From contig JALHSV010000333.1 of NCBI GenBank assembly GCA_022865525.1, positions 1-6,290 of the forward strand: a stretch of 6,290 nt of DNA. The letters run 5' to 3'. Below are positions 1 to 5,317 of this stretch, in pieces. The stretch is from Thermodesulfovibrionales bacterium (lineage in GTDB: Bacteria; Nitrospirota; Thermodesulfovibrionia; Thermodesulfovibrionales; SM23-35). The notes under the pieces were generated by a model, which ran no database searches, had not been told where the DNA came from, and saw only the letters and a program-made list of their open reading frames with translations. Within the stretch, counting starts at the first letter, position 1, and the number at the start of each line of letters is the position of its first letter. The translations under genes and the position numbers were made by a program.

Positions 1-264
1 CATGGTTGTCATGCCGGGCTGCGCAAATTGCTGTCCAGCCGGGGGCATCTGACGTGCAGGCATCTGTCCTTGAGGCATCTGTCCTTGAGGCATCTGTCCT
101 TGAGGCATCTGTCCTGGGGGCATCTGTCCTGGGGGCATCTGGCCCTGGGGCATCATCGGAGCCGGGGTCTGCGGAGCAGGTGGTTCAGGTTCCTTTTTCT
201 TGCATGCACCAAATGACAGAATTAATACAAAACAAAGTATCACTAAAATAATCTCTCGTCTCAT
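1..264 (-). CDS. Putative lipoprotein with Met-Pro-Gln-rich pentapeptide repeats (partial, 5' end only)
   Basis: The minus strand is open for 88 codons from an ATG at 264 to the window edge with no stop, so the C-terminus is missing. The protein begins MRREIILVILCFVLILSFGAC: a charged start, a hydrophobic core at residues 5-18, and Cys21 in a lipobox-like F-G-A-C context, followed by KKKEPEP. This is the pattern of a signal peptidase II-processed lipoprotein with a charged, Pro-rich tether. Residues 29-36 are Pro/Ala-rich. Residues 38-72 are seven pentapeptides of the type M-P-(Q/P)-G-Q, the last degenerate (MPARQ). A strong Shine-Dalgarno (AGGAGG, 269-274) lies 4 nt upstream, which fixes the start. 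No family is recognisable from this part. The low-complexity segment is probably an extended linker between the lipid anchor and a globular domain outside the window. The plus-strand open frames here are shadows of the repeat. I am confident it is a gene and have no basis for a function. Confidence 0.8.
   Translation of the reverse strand, partial: MRREIILVILCFVLILSFGACKKKEPEPPAPQTPAPMMPQGQMPPGQMPPGQMPQGQMPQGQMPQGQMPARQMPPAGQQFAQPGMTTM
49..153 (-). repeat. 15-bp in-frame tandem repeat, 7 units
   Basis: Seven consecutive 15-bp units on the minus strand encode M-P-x-G-Q (residues 38-72 of the lipoprotein). Three adjacent units are identical (ATGCCTCAAGGACAG) and two adjacent ones are identical in another version (ATGCCCCCAGGACAG). 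The outer units have diverged (CAGGGC and GCACGT replacements). Identical neighbours inside a degenerate array suggest recent unit duplication. Because 15 is a multiple of 3, gain or loss of units keeps the reading frame. Confidence 0.95.
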
Positions 265-268
265 GTAT

Positions 269-274
269 CCTCCT
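269..274 (-). promoter_or_regulatory. Shine-Dalgarno of the lipoprotein gene
   Basis: AGGAGG on the minus strand, with a 4-nt spacer to the ATG at 264. It settles the start of the truncated lipoprotein gene. The same motif and spacing recur before hpf. Confidence 0.8.
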
Positions 275-310
275 TGTAATAAACTTCCCTTCACGTGTTA
301 TTTTTTCCTG

Positions 311-338
311 TTCACTTTTCACTTTTCACTGTTCACAA
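311..338. repeat. Heptamer tandem repeat TTCACTK, 4 units
   Basis: On the plus strand, four abutting 7-nt units read TTCACTT, TTCACTT, TTCACTG, TTCACAA, preceded by CCTG. The array lies between the tRNA-Ser 3' end and the lipoprotein start, in non-coding DNA. A single inverted copy (AGTGAACAGG) lies on the other side of the tRNA. The period of 7 argues against a coding origin. It resembles dispersed short intergenic repeats found in some bacterial genomes, but whether it recurs in this genome cannot be seen here. Confidence 0.8.
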
Positions 339-344
339 TCTTTA

Positions 345-437
345 TGGCGGAGAGGCAGGGATTCGAACCCTGGGTGAGGTGTTACCCCCACAACCGCTTA
401 GCAGGCGGCTGCCTTCGACCAGCTCGGCCACCTCTCC
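345..437 (-). tRNA. tRNA-Ser (anticodon GCU)
   Basis: A class II tRNA folds on the minus strand. The acceptor GGAGAGG pairs 7/7 with CCTCTCC, followed by discriminator G and an encoded CCA. The D-arm region is GCCGAGCTGGTCGAAGGC. The anticodon stem GCCGC/GCGGT holds the loop CTGCTAA, giving anticodon GCT. A long variable arm of about 6 bp (GTGGGG with CCTCAC around a GTAACA loop) is typical of tRNA-Ser. The T arm is CAGGG-TTCGAAT-CCCTG. All identity elements are intact, so it should decode AGC/AGU. It lies between rapZ and the lipoprotein gene in the same orientation as both. Confidence 0.97.
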
Positions 438-494
438 CAAAAACAGGAACCAGTAGACAGTGAACAGGGAATAATTTGTATAAACACGAAACTC

Positions 495-500
495 ATTATA
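495..500 (-). promoter_or_regulatory. Candidate -10 box for the tRNA-Ser gene
   Basis: A perfect TATAAT reads on the minus strand at 500 to 495. The predicted transcription start, near 488, is about 50 nt ahead of the mature tRNA 5' end. No good -35 hexamer sits at 16-18 nt; TTTACA occurs but with a 21-nt gap. The call rests on the -10 match and its position in the non-coding gap downstream of rapZ, so it is tentative. Confidence 0.4.
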
Positions 501-629
501 GTAACAGCTTGAATTGAACTTTGTAAATAAGCGGACGGTGAATGCCGGCGCGCAAATCCGGTGATTGAACAGTATGGGAGAGGCTCTTGATCAGCTCTGC
601 AGAGAAAAGCACATTCTCAAAAATGAATC

Positions 630-1475
630 TCAGCTCAAATCCCGATGGACAACGCTCAGGTCAATCGGATGCCTTCTCAGATGGCTCTGTAATTTTTCTG
701 CAATGGCAGGAGCCCGGTGATTCCCGCCGGTGCACCCGACACCAATAGTTAGATACGATCTTCCTTCTTTGATGTACTGGGGGATGAGAAAATCTATAAA
801 TTCCTGGATCTTTTTGACATATGCCCTTGCAGTGGTATTCTTCAGTACATAATCTGCAACCTGCCTGTCCGTTCCCCTCAGCGGCTTTAATTCAGGAACA
901 AAGTTTGGATTGGGTAAAAATCTCACATCAAAGAGAAGGTCGATATTCTGGGGGGCACCGAACTTGAACCCAAAAGAAATGAGTACGACAGTCATTGCTT
1001 TCCTGCCGGTCTGAAGCCCGTAGAAAGACGTAATAAGCTGCCTCAGTTGGTGCGGAGTAAATGACGATGAATCAACAACGCGGTCTGCAACGTCTTTCAG
1101 AGGAGCAAGTCGCTCCTTTTCTATGTTCATTACCTCGTCAATATTTCCTCCGAGCGGATGAGGTCTGCGTGTTTCCCGAAATCTTCTCATGAGGACATCT
1201 TTCTCTGCCTCGAGAAAGAGAACCTGCGTCTGATATTTTTTTCTCAGGGTTTTGAGGACATCTTTGATTTCAGACAGAGAACCCTTTTCCCGTATATCAA
1301 TACCTATTCCGATTTTTCTGATCTCCCTGTTCCTGGATATAATCGATGCGAAAGAGTCAATGAGTGCGATAGGAAGATTATCCACACAAAAAAACCCGGA
1401 ATCCTCGAGGGCTCTTAAAGCAACCGTTTTGCCGGAGCCGGAGAGGCCGGTAAGAATGACAATGATGGGTTTCAA
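630..1475 (-). CDS. rapZ: RapZ/YvcJ-family P-loop nucleotide-binding protein
   Basis: The gene encodes a 281-residue protein, close to the 284 of E. coli RapZ. The N-terminal kinase-like domain has a Walker A motif GLSGSGKT (residues 10-17), then the family hallmark ALRALEDSGFFCVDNLP (19-35) and a GIDIRE segment (58-63). The C-terminal domain carries the conserved FGFKFGAP (168-175), DVRFLPNP (183-190) and GCTGGNHR (247-254). In enterics RapZ senses glucosamine-6-phosphate and delivers small RNAs to RNase E, tuning GlmS. Those small RNAs are not expected outside that group, so here only ATP/GTP binding and a link to cell-envelope precursor control can be inferred. It is the last gene of the minus-strand operon, 55 nt after hpf. 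The start is a TTG at 1475 without a clear Shine-Dalgarno. An in-frame TAA seven codons upstream and the lack of ATG/GTG between them leave little alternative. Confidence 0.95.
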   Translation of the reverse strand: MKPIIVILTGLSGSGKTVALRALEDSGFFCVDNLPIALIDSFASIISRNREIRKIGIGIDIREKGSLSEIKDVLKTLRKKYQTQVLFLEAEKDVLMRRFRETRRPHPLGGNIDEVMNIEKERLAPLKDVADRVVDSSSFTPHQLRQLITSFYGLQTGRKAMTVVLISFGFKFGAPQNIDLLFDVRFLPNPNFVPELKPLRGTDRQVADYVLKNTTARAYVKKIQEFIDFLIPQYIKEGRSYLTIGVGCTGGNHRAPAIAEKLQSHLRRHPIDLSVVHRDLS

Positions 1476-1530
1476 TTCTTTTAGCCGAAATTATTCATAA
1501 ACTGGACGGCAGATAGTGTATCCGCTTTCT

Positions 1531-2052
1531 TCATTTCACCGGTTCTATGAGACCGAAATTGCCGTCTCTTCTGCGATAGATAACATTGATATCAGCACTC
1601 TTGTCGTTTGTAAAGACGAAGAAATCCTTGTCGAGGAGTTCCATTTGCATTGCCGCTTCATCAGGGCTCATCGGCTTCAGTTCGAATCGTTTATTTTTTA
1701 TAATCCTGCCGATTTCCGGCGCAACTGTCTCTGCAGCCATAGCGTCTGCTTTTCCTTCTGATTTTCTGTGTGAAACAAGTTTTTCCTTATACTTCTTGAT
1801 CTGTCTTTCGAGTTTTTCAGCTACTTCATCTATTGATGAATACACATCACCGGTTATTACTTCTGCCTGGATGAGGACACCGTTCACTTTCATCAGGACT
1901 TCAACTTTATGCCGGTACTTTTCCACGCTGATCGTAACAATCGCTTCTGCAATATTCGACAAGTAACGGTCAAATCGTTTAATCTTCTTCTCCCCATAGG
2001 TTCTCAGGGCAGGTGTAATTTCAAGGTGTCTTCCTGTAATAATGATATTCAT
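1531..2052 (-). CDS. hpf: Ribosome hibernation promoting factor, long form
   Basis: The gene encodes 173 residues, the length of long HPF rather than the ~95-residue short form. Residues 1-100 form the S30EA/YfiA domain (MNIIITGRHLEITPALRTY, then a second strand IVTISVEKYRHKVEVLMKV and a basic helix EKLERQIKKYKEKL) that sits in the 30S decoding region. A linker follows at 100-120. Residues 121-171 are the C-terminal dimerisation domain, with KRFELKPMSPDEAAMQMELL and FFVFTNDKSADINVIYRRRDGNFGLIEP. Long HPF alone drives 100S ribosome dimers in stationary phase or starvation. It lies 11 nt after rpoN, in the usual order rpoN-hpf. The start is supported by AGGAGG 4 nt upstream, the best ribosome-binding site in the operon, as might suit an abundant protein. 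Confidence 0.96.
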   Translation of the reverse strand: MNIIITGRHLEITPALRTYGEKKIKRFDRYLSNIAEAIVTISVEKYRHKVEVLMKVNGVLIQAEVITGDVYSSIDEVAEKLERQIKKYKEKLVSHRKSEGKADAMAAETVAPEIGRIIKNKRFELKPMSPDEAAMQMELLDKDFFVFTNDKSADINVIYRRRDGNFGLIEPVK

Positions 2053-2056
2053 ATAT

Positions 2057-2062
2057 CCTCCT
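2057..2062 (-). promoter_or_regulatory. Strong Shine-Dalgarno of hpf
   Basis: AAAAGGAGGATAT precedes the hpf ATG on the minus strand, with AGGAGG 4 nt from the start codon. It fills the 11-nt gap after the rpoN stop, so hpf can initiate independently of rpoN translation. Confidence 0.75.
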
Positions 2063-2063
2063 T

Positions 2064-3506
2064 TTAGTGAGCCGATTTTCTTCGCTGTATTTGTGATGGT
2101 ATCCCGAGTTCCTCCCGGTATTTCGCAACAGTTCTCCGTGCTATCGTAATGCTATCTTTCTTCAGCATTTCAGCGATATTTTGATCACTCAGGGGCTTCC
2201 GGCTGCCTTCTTCAGATACGATTTTCCTGATGGTGTTTTTTACCGATGTTGATGAAACACTCCCCATCCCGCTGCTCAGTGCACTGCTGAAGAGGTAACG
2301 GAACCCAAAGACACCGTGTTCGCAGGATAAATATTTGTTTGAGGTAACTCTGCTTACCGTGCTCTCATGCAGATTCAGTACTGAAGCGACTTCTTTCAGC
2401 GTTAACGGCTTGAGTTGTTCCACGCCATTGCTGAAAAAATCTTTCTGGAGATCAAGAAGCGTCTCGGTAACACGATATATGGTTCTGTTCCTCTGATCAA
2501 GACTCTTCAGCAGTTCCTTTGCAGAGCGCATCTTCTCGATGAGGAACTGCTTGTCTTCTTTGGGAAATGCATTGTTTTGTTGCATGAGATTTTTATAGAA
2601 GCTGCTTACCCTCAATTTCGGGACCCCCTCATCATTCAGAATAATCTGGTACCCTTCCGCTGTTCTGATCAGGTATACATCAGGGGCGATATAATTTGGG
2701 TTGGCACTCGAATAATTTCTGCCCGGTTTCGGTTCAAGCCCCTCAATGACCTTCACTGCTGCAAGGATATCATTGAGGGGAAGCTCATGCTGCTGCGCTA
2801 TCACTGAATATTTTTTCTTCTCCAGTTCATTCATATTGTTCCTGATAATCTTTTCAACGATGGTGCCCTGGAGCTTTAATGCCCTGATCTGCAAAAGAAG
2901 GCACTCCGTAATATCCCGGGCACCTACTCCGGAGGGATCAAAACTCTGTATCACCGCGAGGGCTTTCTCAACCTCCTCGGGCCAGGTCCCCCCTGCATCA
3001 CGGATTTCTTCGAGAGAGGCGGTAAGGTATCCGTTTTCATCAATATTTCCTATGATGATTTCTCCGGCTCTCTTGATATTTTCGGATACATGCGAGAGTC
3101 TCAGTTGCCATAAAAGGTGGTCGTACAGATCAGGTTTTCGTGAAAGAAATTGCTCAAATGATGGGGGGGTGATAGTCCCGGGATTGAAATACCCCACATC
3201 TCTCCCATCGGAAATCCGGTCTTCAAAATATTCGTCCACCGAGAAGTTCATGAGCTTTTCGAGTGGAGCCCCCGCATCCTCTTCTGGTTCCTCAACCTCG
3301 ATAGAGTCTTTCTCTTCCGGAGTGAGTTCATCTGCGGATACTTCATCAGCAGTCTCCTCAAGGAAGGGATTTTCTATAAGTTCCTGGCTGAGAAACTGCG
3401 ACAGTTCAAGATACGGCATCTGGAGCAGTTTGATTGCCTGCTGCAGTTGGGGCGTCAGGATTAATTTTTGAGATAATCTGAGTTCAAGCCTGTTCTCAAG
3501 AGCCAT
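2064..3506 (-). CDS. rpoN: RNA polymerase sigma-54 factor RpoN
   Basis: The gene encodes 480 residues, full length for sigma-54. Region I, the Gln/Leu-rich activator-interacting domain (residues 7-50), contains the typical LSQKLILTPQLQQAIKLLQMPYLEL and ENPFLEE. Region II (51-90) is very acidic and variable. The core-binding domain spans about 112-330, with GNIDENGYL (153-161) and FDPSGVGARDITECLLLQI (189-207). A helix-turn-helix lies at 369-395 (TLKEVASVLNLHESTVSRVTSNKY). The RpoN box ARRTVAKYRE at 456-465 recognises the -24 element. All domains are intact, so it should be functional; transcription from its promoters requires AAA+ activators that are not encoded in this window. Its ATG overlaps the lptB stop by one base (TAATG), which suggests translational coupling. 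A GAGGAG at 3518-3523, inside the lptB end, can serve as ribosome-binding site. Confidence 0.98.
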   Translation of the reverse strand: MALENRLELRLSQKLILTPQLQQAIKLLQMPYLELSQFLSQELIENPFLEETADEVSADELTPEEKDSIEVEEPEEDAGAPLEKLMNFSVDEYFEDRISDGRDVGYFNPGTITPPSFEQFLSRKPDLYDHLLWQLRLSHVSENIKRAGEIIIGNIDENGYLTASLEEIRDAGGTWPEEVEKALAVIQSFDPSGVGARDITECLLLQIRALKLQGTIVEKIIRNNMNELEKKKYSVIAQQHELPLNDILAAVKVIEGLEPKPGRNYSSANPNYIAPDVYLIRTAEGYQIILNDEGVPKLRVSSFYKNLMQQNNAFPKEDKQFLIEKMRSAKELLKSLDQRNRTIYRVTETLLDLQKDFFSNGVEQLKPLTLKEVASVLNLHESTVSRVTSNKYLSCEHGVFGFRYLFSSALSSGMGSVSSTSVKNTIRKIVSEEGSRKPLSDQNIAEMLKKDSITIARRTVAKYREELGIPSQIQRRKSAH

Positions 3507-4228
3507 TACAGGGTAAACTCCTCGCCAAGGAAAGCCTCTTTAACCCTGGGATCCGATGCAATCTTGTCAGGACTTCCTTCCTCGAGTATCTGTCCGTTGC
3601 TGATAATATATGCCCTGTCGGTAATAGAAAGCGTATCCCGGACATTGTGATCCGTTATCAGCACCCCGATACCCCTGCCCTTCAGATAACTGAGCATCTT
3701 CTTCAGTTCTATCATCGCCAGAGGATCGATGCCGGCAAACGGCTCATCAAATAAGATGAATCTCGGTTTTATCGCTATAGCCCTGGCTATTTCCGTCTTT
3801 CTCCTCTCACCGCCCGAGAGCTTATACCCCTCCTTTTTGGAGAGGTGCACAAGATGAAACTCTTTCAATAATCGTTCCCCTTCAGCATCAATCTCATCCC
3901 GTTTCAATCCTCTGATCTCGAGCACTGCTTTGATATTCTCTTCAACGGTAAGTTTTCTGAATATTGATGGTTCCTGGGGTAAATAGCTTATGCCCATGAG
4001 AGACCGCCGGTACATGGGCAGGGCGGTTAAATCTTCATGATCGAGAAAAATCTGACCGCCGTCCGGCCTGATCAGTCCAACCATCATATAGAAGGTGGTT
4101 GTCTTGCCTGCACCATTCGGTCCCAGGAGACCCACGATCTCACCGGTGCTGACGTAAAGATTCAAACCAGCGACGACCTGCCTTTTCCCGTAATTTTTTA
4201 CCAGATTTTTTGCTTCAAGAAGGTGCAT
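3506..4228 (-). CDS. lptB: LPS export ABC transporter ATP-binding protein LptB
   Basis: The gene encodes a 240-residue ABC ATPase matching the usual LptB length. Motifs in order are Walker A GPNGAGKTT (36-44), Q-loop YLPQEPSIFRKLTVEENI (82-99, Gln85), signature LSGGERRKTEIARA (137-150), Walker B FILFDEPFAGIDPLA (157-171, catalytic Glu162), and H-loop His194 in ITDHNVRDTLSITDRAYII. The last stretch and the SYLPQEPSIFRKLTV block are diagnostic of LptB rather than of a generic or branched-chain amino acid ABC ATPase. It powers LptFG extraction of LPS from the inner membrane; LptF and LptG are not encoded here. It starts 10 nt after lptA, with only a weak AGGG upstream, so translation probably depends on coupling. 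Confidence 0.97.
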   Translation of the reverse strand: MHLLEAKNLVKNYGKRQVVAGLNLYVSTGEIVGLLGPNGAGKTTTFYMMVGLIRPDGGQIFLDHEDLTALPMYRRSLMGISYLPQEPSIFRKLTVEENIKAVLEIRGLKRDEIDAEGERLLKEFHLVHLSKKEGYKLSGGERRKTEIARAIAIKPRFILFDEPFAGIDPLAMIELKKMLSYLKGRGIGVLITDHNVRDTLSITDRAYIISNGQILEEGSPDKIASDPRVKEAFLGEEFTL

Positions 4229-4238
4229 GATAAATGCC

Positions 4239-4733
4239 CTATTGCTCTTTCTTATTGGTAAGGAAGACTTTGCTTCCTTCTACAAGGAAACGATCTTCAT
4301 TCATAAGGTATGTCATTTTTTTGCCTGTGACAACATTTTCACCCTCAACAGCCTTTGGCTCGCCGGTGAAGATAATCTTTTCCCCGACTGCAGAATACAT
4401 TGCCTCTTGAGAAGTAATAACCCGGTTCCCTGTGACGACCTTAACCGTACCGCTTGCATCAATTCTGGTAACATTGCCGCTTTCTTTTTCATAATGGACA
4501 AGCATCCTGTCGGCATACATGGTCATGCTGGTTGTCCGGGCAATAACAGACTTTTCGAAAAGTGCTGTGCGGGCCTGGTTATCTGCTGTCAGCATCTCAG
4601 AGGTTATGGTGATCGGCCCTTTTATCTTCTTCGGTGCATTTTCAGCAAGGATATTGGTAGCGAGCAACAAAAAGACTGATAGGAAGCAACACAAACGGTA
4701 AAAATCAGTTATGAAAAATCGCTTTGACATCAT
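4239..4733 (-). CDS. lptA: LPS transport periplasmic protein LptA
   Basis: The gene encodes 164 residues. An N-terminal signal peptide (charged start MMSKRFF, hydrophobic 12-26) probably ends near ILA-E at residue 30/31. The rest is an OstA/LptA beta-jellyroll domain: PITITSEMLTADNQARTALFEKSVIART, MYADRMLVHYEKESGNVTRIDASGTVKVV and GEKIIFTGEPKAVEGENVVTGKKMTYLMNEDRFLVEG. These strand-repeat patterns are typical of the family. It forms the periplasmic bridge that carries LPS from LptC to the outer-membrane LptD/E. The ATG overlaps the end of lptC by 29 nt, and a GGTGAGG just upstream inside lptC can act as ribosome-binding site. A second ATG directly follows the first, so the exact start could be one codon later. 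Confidence 0.93.
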   Translation of the reverse strand: MMSKRFFITDFYRLCCFLSVFLLLATNILAENAPKKIKGPITITSEMLTADNQARTALFEKSVIARTTSMTMYADRMLVHYEKESGNVTRIDASGTVKVVTGNRVITSQEAMYSAVGEKIIFTGEPKAVEGENVVTGKKMTYLMNEDRFLVEGSKVFLTNKKEQ

Positions 4734-5229
4734 TGAATATCCTCACCTTTTGTTCTTTCCCGGCCTGCATACCCTGCCCTTCCAGAGAAAACCCCTTCCC
4801 CTCGAGGCGCACCCTGCCTTCTGTCTGAATATTGGCTGAAGAGACATCGAGGTCGAGCGAATCCGCTGTTATGCGGTAATTCTCTGCCCTGGCTTCAACA
4901 ATAGTATCTGTAGTAAAACTTTTTTCTGAAAAATTATACGTTCCTTTGTCGGCATGGAGCATGAGGTTATTTTCCGGCACCGCCAGACTGATGGTATGCA
5001 ACTCGGCTTTATCCTCTCCCTCAAGGAAGTCTGCCTTCTCTGCTGTCAGTGTCCAGACAGTTACGCCCTTCTTCTTTTGCAGAATCCTGATATCTTCAAG
5101 AAAAGAACTGCCTGTTATTCGCAGATCCACCCGTGATTCCTTTCCCGTCTTCAACAGAAAAAAAATGCTGAGAAGAAGCACACAAACGAGCCCTGCCAGC
5201 ACACCGTTCTTCATGAAAAATTCTATCAT
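4705..5229 (-). CDS. lptC: LPS export system protein LptC
   Basis: The gene encodes up to 174 residues. There is one N-terminal transmembrane helix (about residues 9-27, GVLAGLVCVLLLSIFFLLK), no cleavage site, and then a beta-rich periplasmic domain. The segments LEDIRILQKKKGVTVWTLTAEKADFLEG, LHADKGTYNFSEKSFTTDTIVEARAENYRITADSLDLDVSSANIQTEG and GKGFSLEGQGMQAG fit LptC (YrbK/DUF1239). It receives LPS from LptBFG and hands it to LptA. It is the first gene of the operon here; kdsC or kdsD, which often precede it, are replaced by a divergent gene. Two starts are possible: ATG at 5229, with no Shine-Dalgarno, or ATG at 5214 (Met6), which coincides with the transcription start predicted from the promoter at 5220-5248. 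If that promoter is real, the gene is 4705-5214. Confidence 0.88.
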   Translation of the reverse strand: MIEFFMKNGVLAGLVCVLLLSIFFLLKTGKESRVDLRITGSSFLEDIRILQKKKGVTVWTLTAEKADFLEGEDKAELHTISLAVPENNLMLHADKGTYNFSEKSFTTDTIVEARAENYRITADSLDLDVSSANIQTEGRVRLEGKGFSLEGQGMQAGKEQKVRIFNDVKAIFHN

Positions 5230-5248
5230 ACGGCAAGAACTATGTAAA
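5220..5248 (-). promoter_or_regulatory. Candidate sigma-70-type promoter of the lptC-rapZ operon
   Basis: On the minus strand TTTACA (5248-5243) and TAGAAT (5225-5220) are separated by exactly 17 nt. Each box matches the consensus at 5 of 6 positions. The expected start point is near 5213, essentially on the in-frame ATG at 5214, so the mRNA would be leaderless or nearly so. If the ATG at 5229 is the true start, this element would lie inside the gene and must be wrong or secondary. Confidence 0.5.
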
Positions 5249-5262
5249 CTCTGATTTTTCCA

Positions 5263-5270
5263 AGCATGCT
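5263..5270. promoter_or_regulatory. Palindrome midway between divergent promoters
   Basis: AGCATGCT is a perfect 8-bp palindrome centred at 5266.5. The two facing -35 boxes (5243-5248 and 5283-5288) are centred on 5265.5. The position would suit an operator for both genes, but the motif is short and could occur by chance. Confidence 0.25.
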
Positions 5271-5282
5271 CTAAGGATTTTG

Positions 5283-5311
5283 TTGATAAAATTTATTCTC
5301 CTGCCGATAAT
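5283..5311 (+). promoter_or_regulatory. Candidate sigma-70-type promoter of the tRNA-binding protein gene
   Basis: TTGATA (5283-5288) and GATAAT (5306-5311) are separated by 17 nt; each matches the consensus at 5 of 6 positions. An overlapping TAATAT (5308-5313) is an alternative -10. The predicted transcription start falls at about 5318-5320, on the ATG of the next gene, so there is no room for a Shine-Dalgarno and none is seen. Confidence 0.55.
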
Positions 5312-5317
5312 ATACCA

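Larger units (their letters stand above)
307..468. repeat. 10-bp perfect inverted repeat enclosing the tRNA gene
   Basis: CCTGTTCACT at 307-316 and its exact reverse complement AGTGAACAGG at 459-468 flank the tRNA, 28 nt from its 3' end and 21 nt from its 5' end. An alternative 8-bp match, TTCACTGT within the heptamer array against ACAGTGAA at 457-464, uses the same right arm. In the minus-strand transcript the two arms could pair and close a stem around the tRNA precursor. Alternatively they are just two oppositely oriented copies of the same dispersed repeat. Confidence 0.7.

Noticed and set aside
6..251. Plus-strand open frames with ASVLEASVLE and LSLRH repeats
   Set aside because: These are complements of the 15-bp repeat that encodes the lipoprotein on the minus strand; they lack ribosome-binding sites and the minus frame has a signal peptide and AGGAGG.
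200..463. Plus-strand frame of 87 codons crossing the tRNA
   Set aside because: It runs through the antisense of a complete tRNA-Ser gene and the heptamer repeat, so it is not a credible gene.
541..629. Possible terminator after rapZ (CTCTGCAGAG palindrome at 595-604 and CCGG...CCGG at 544-560)
   Set aside because: The first has no loop and the second only a 4-bp stem with an imperfect extension. Neither is followed by a T-run on the minus strand, so no intrinsic terminator can be claimed. I see no gene in 438-629.
1484..1498. Five-codon frame MNNFG just ahead of rapZ
   Set aside because: Too short and without a Shine-Dalgarno to call as a leader peptide; mentioned only as a possible coupling element.
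2700..2722. Sigma-54-like TTGGCAC inside rpoN (plus strand)
   Set aside because: A TGGCAC is present but no TTGC element sits at the required spacing, and it lies within the coding sequence pointing against the gene.
2746..3471. Plus-strand 241-codon frame opposite rpoN
   Set aside because: A Ser-rich shadow of the rpoN coding strand without recognisable domains; RpoN is intact and well conserved in the opposite frame.
4227..4679. Plus-strand 150-codon frame opposite lptA
   Set aside because: Cys/His content comes from the complement of lptA codons; no ribosome-binding site or family features.
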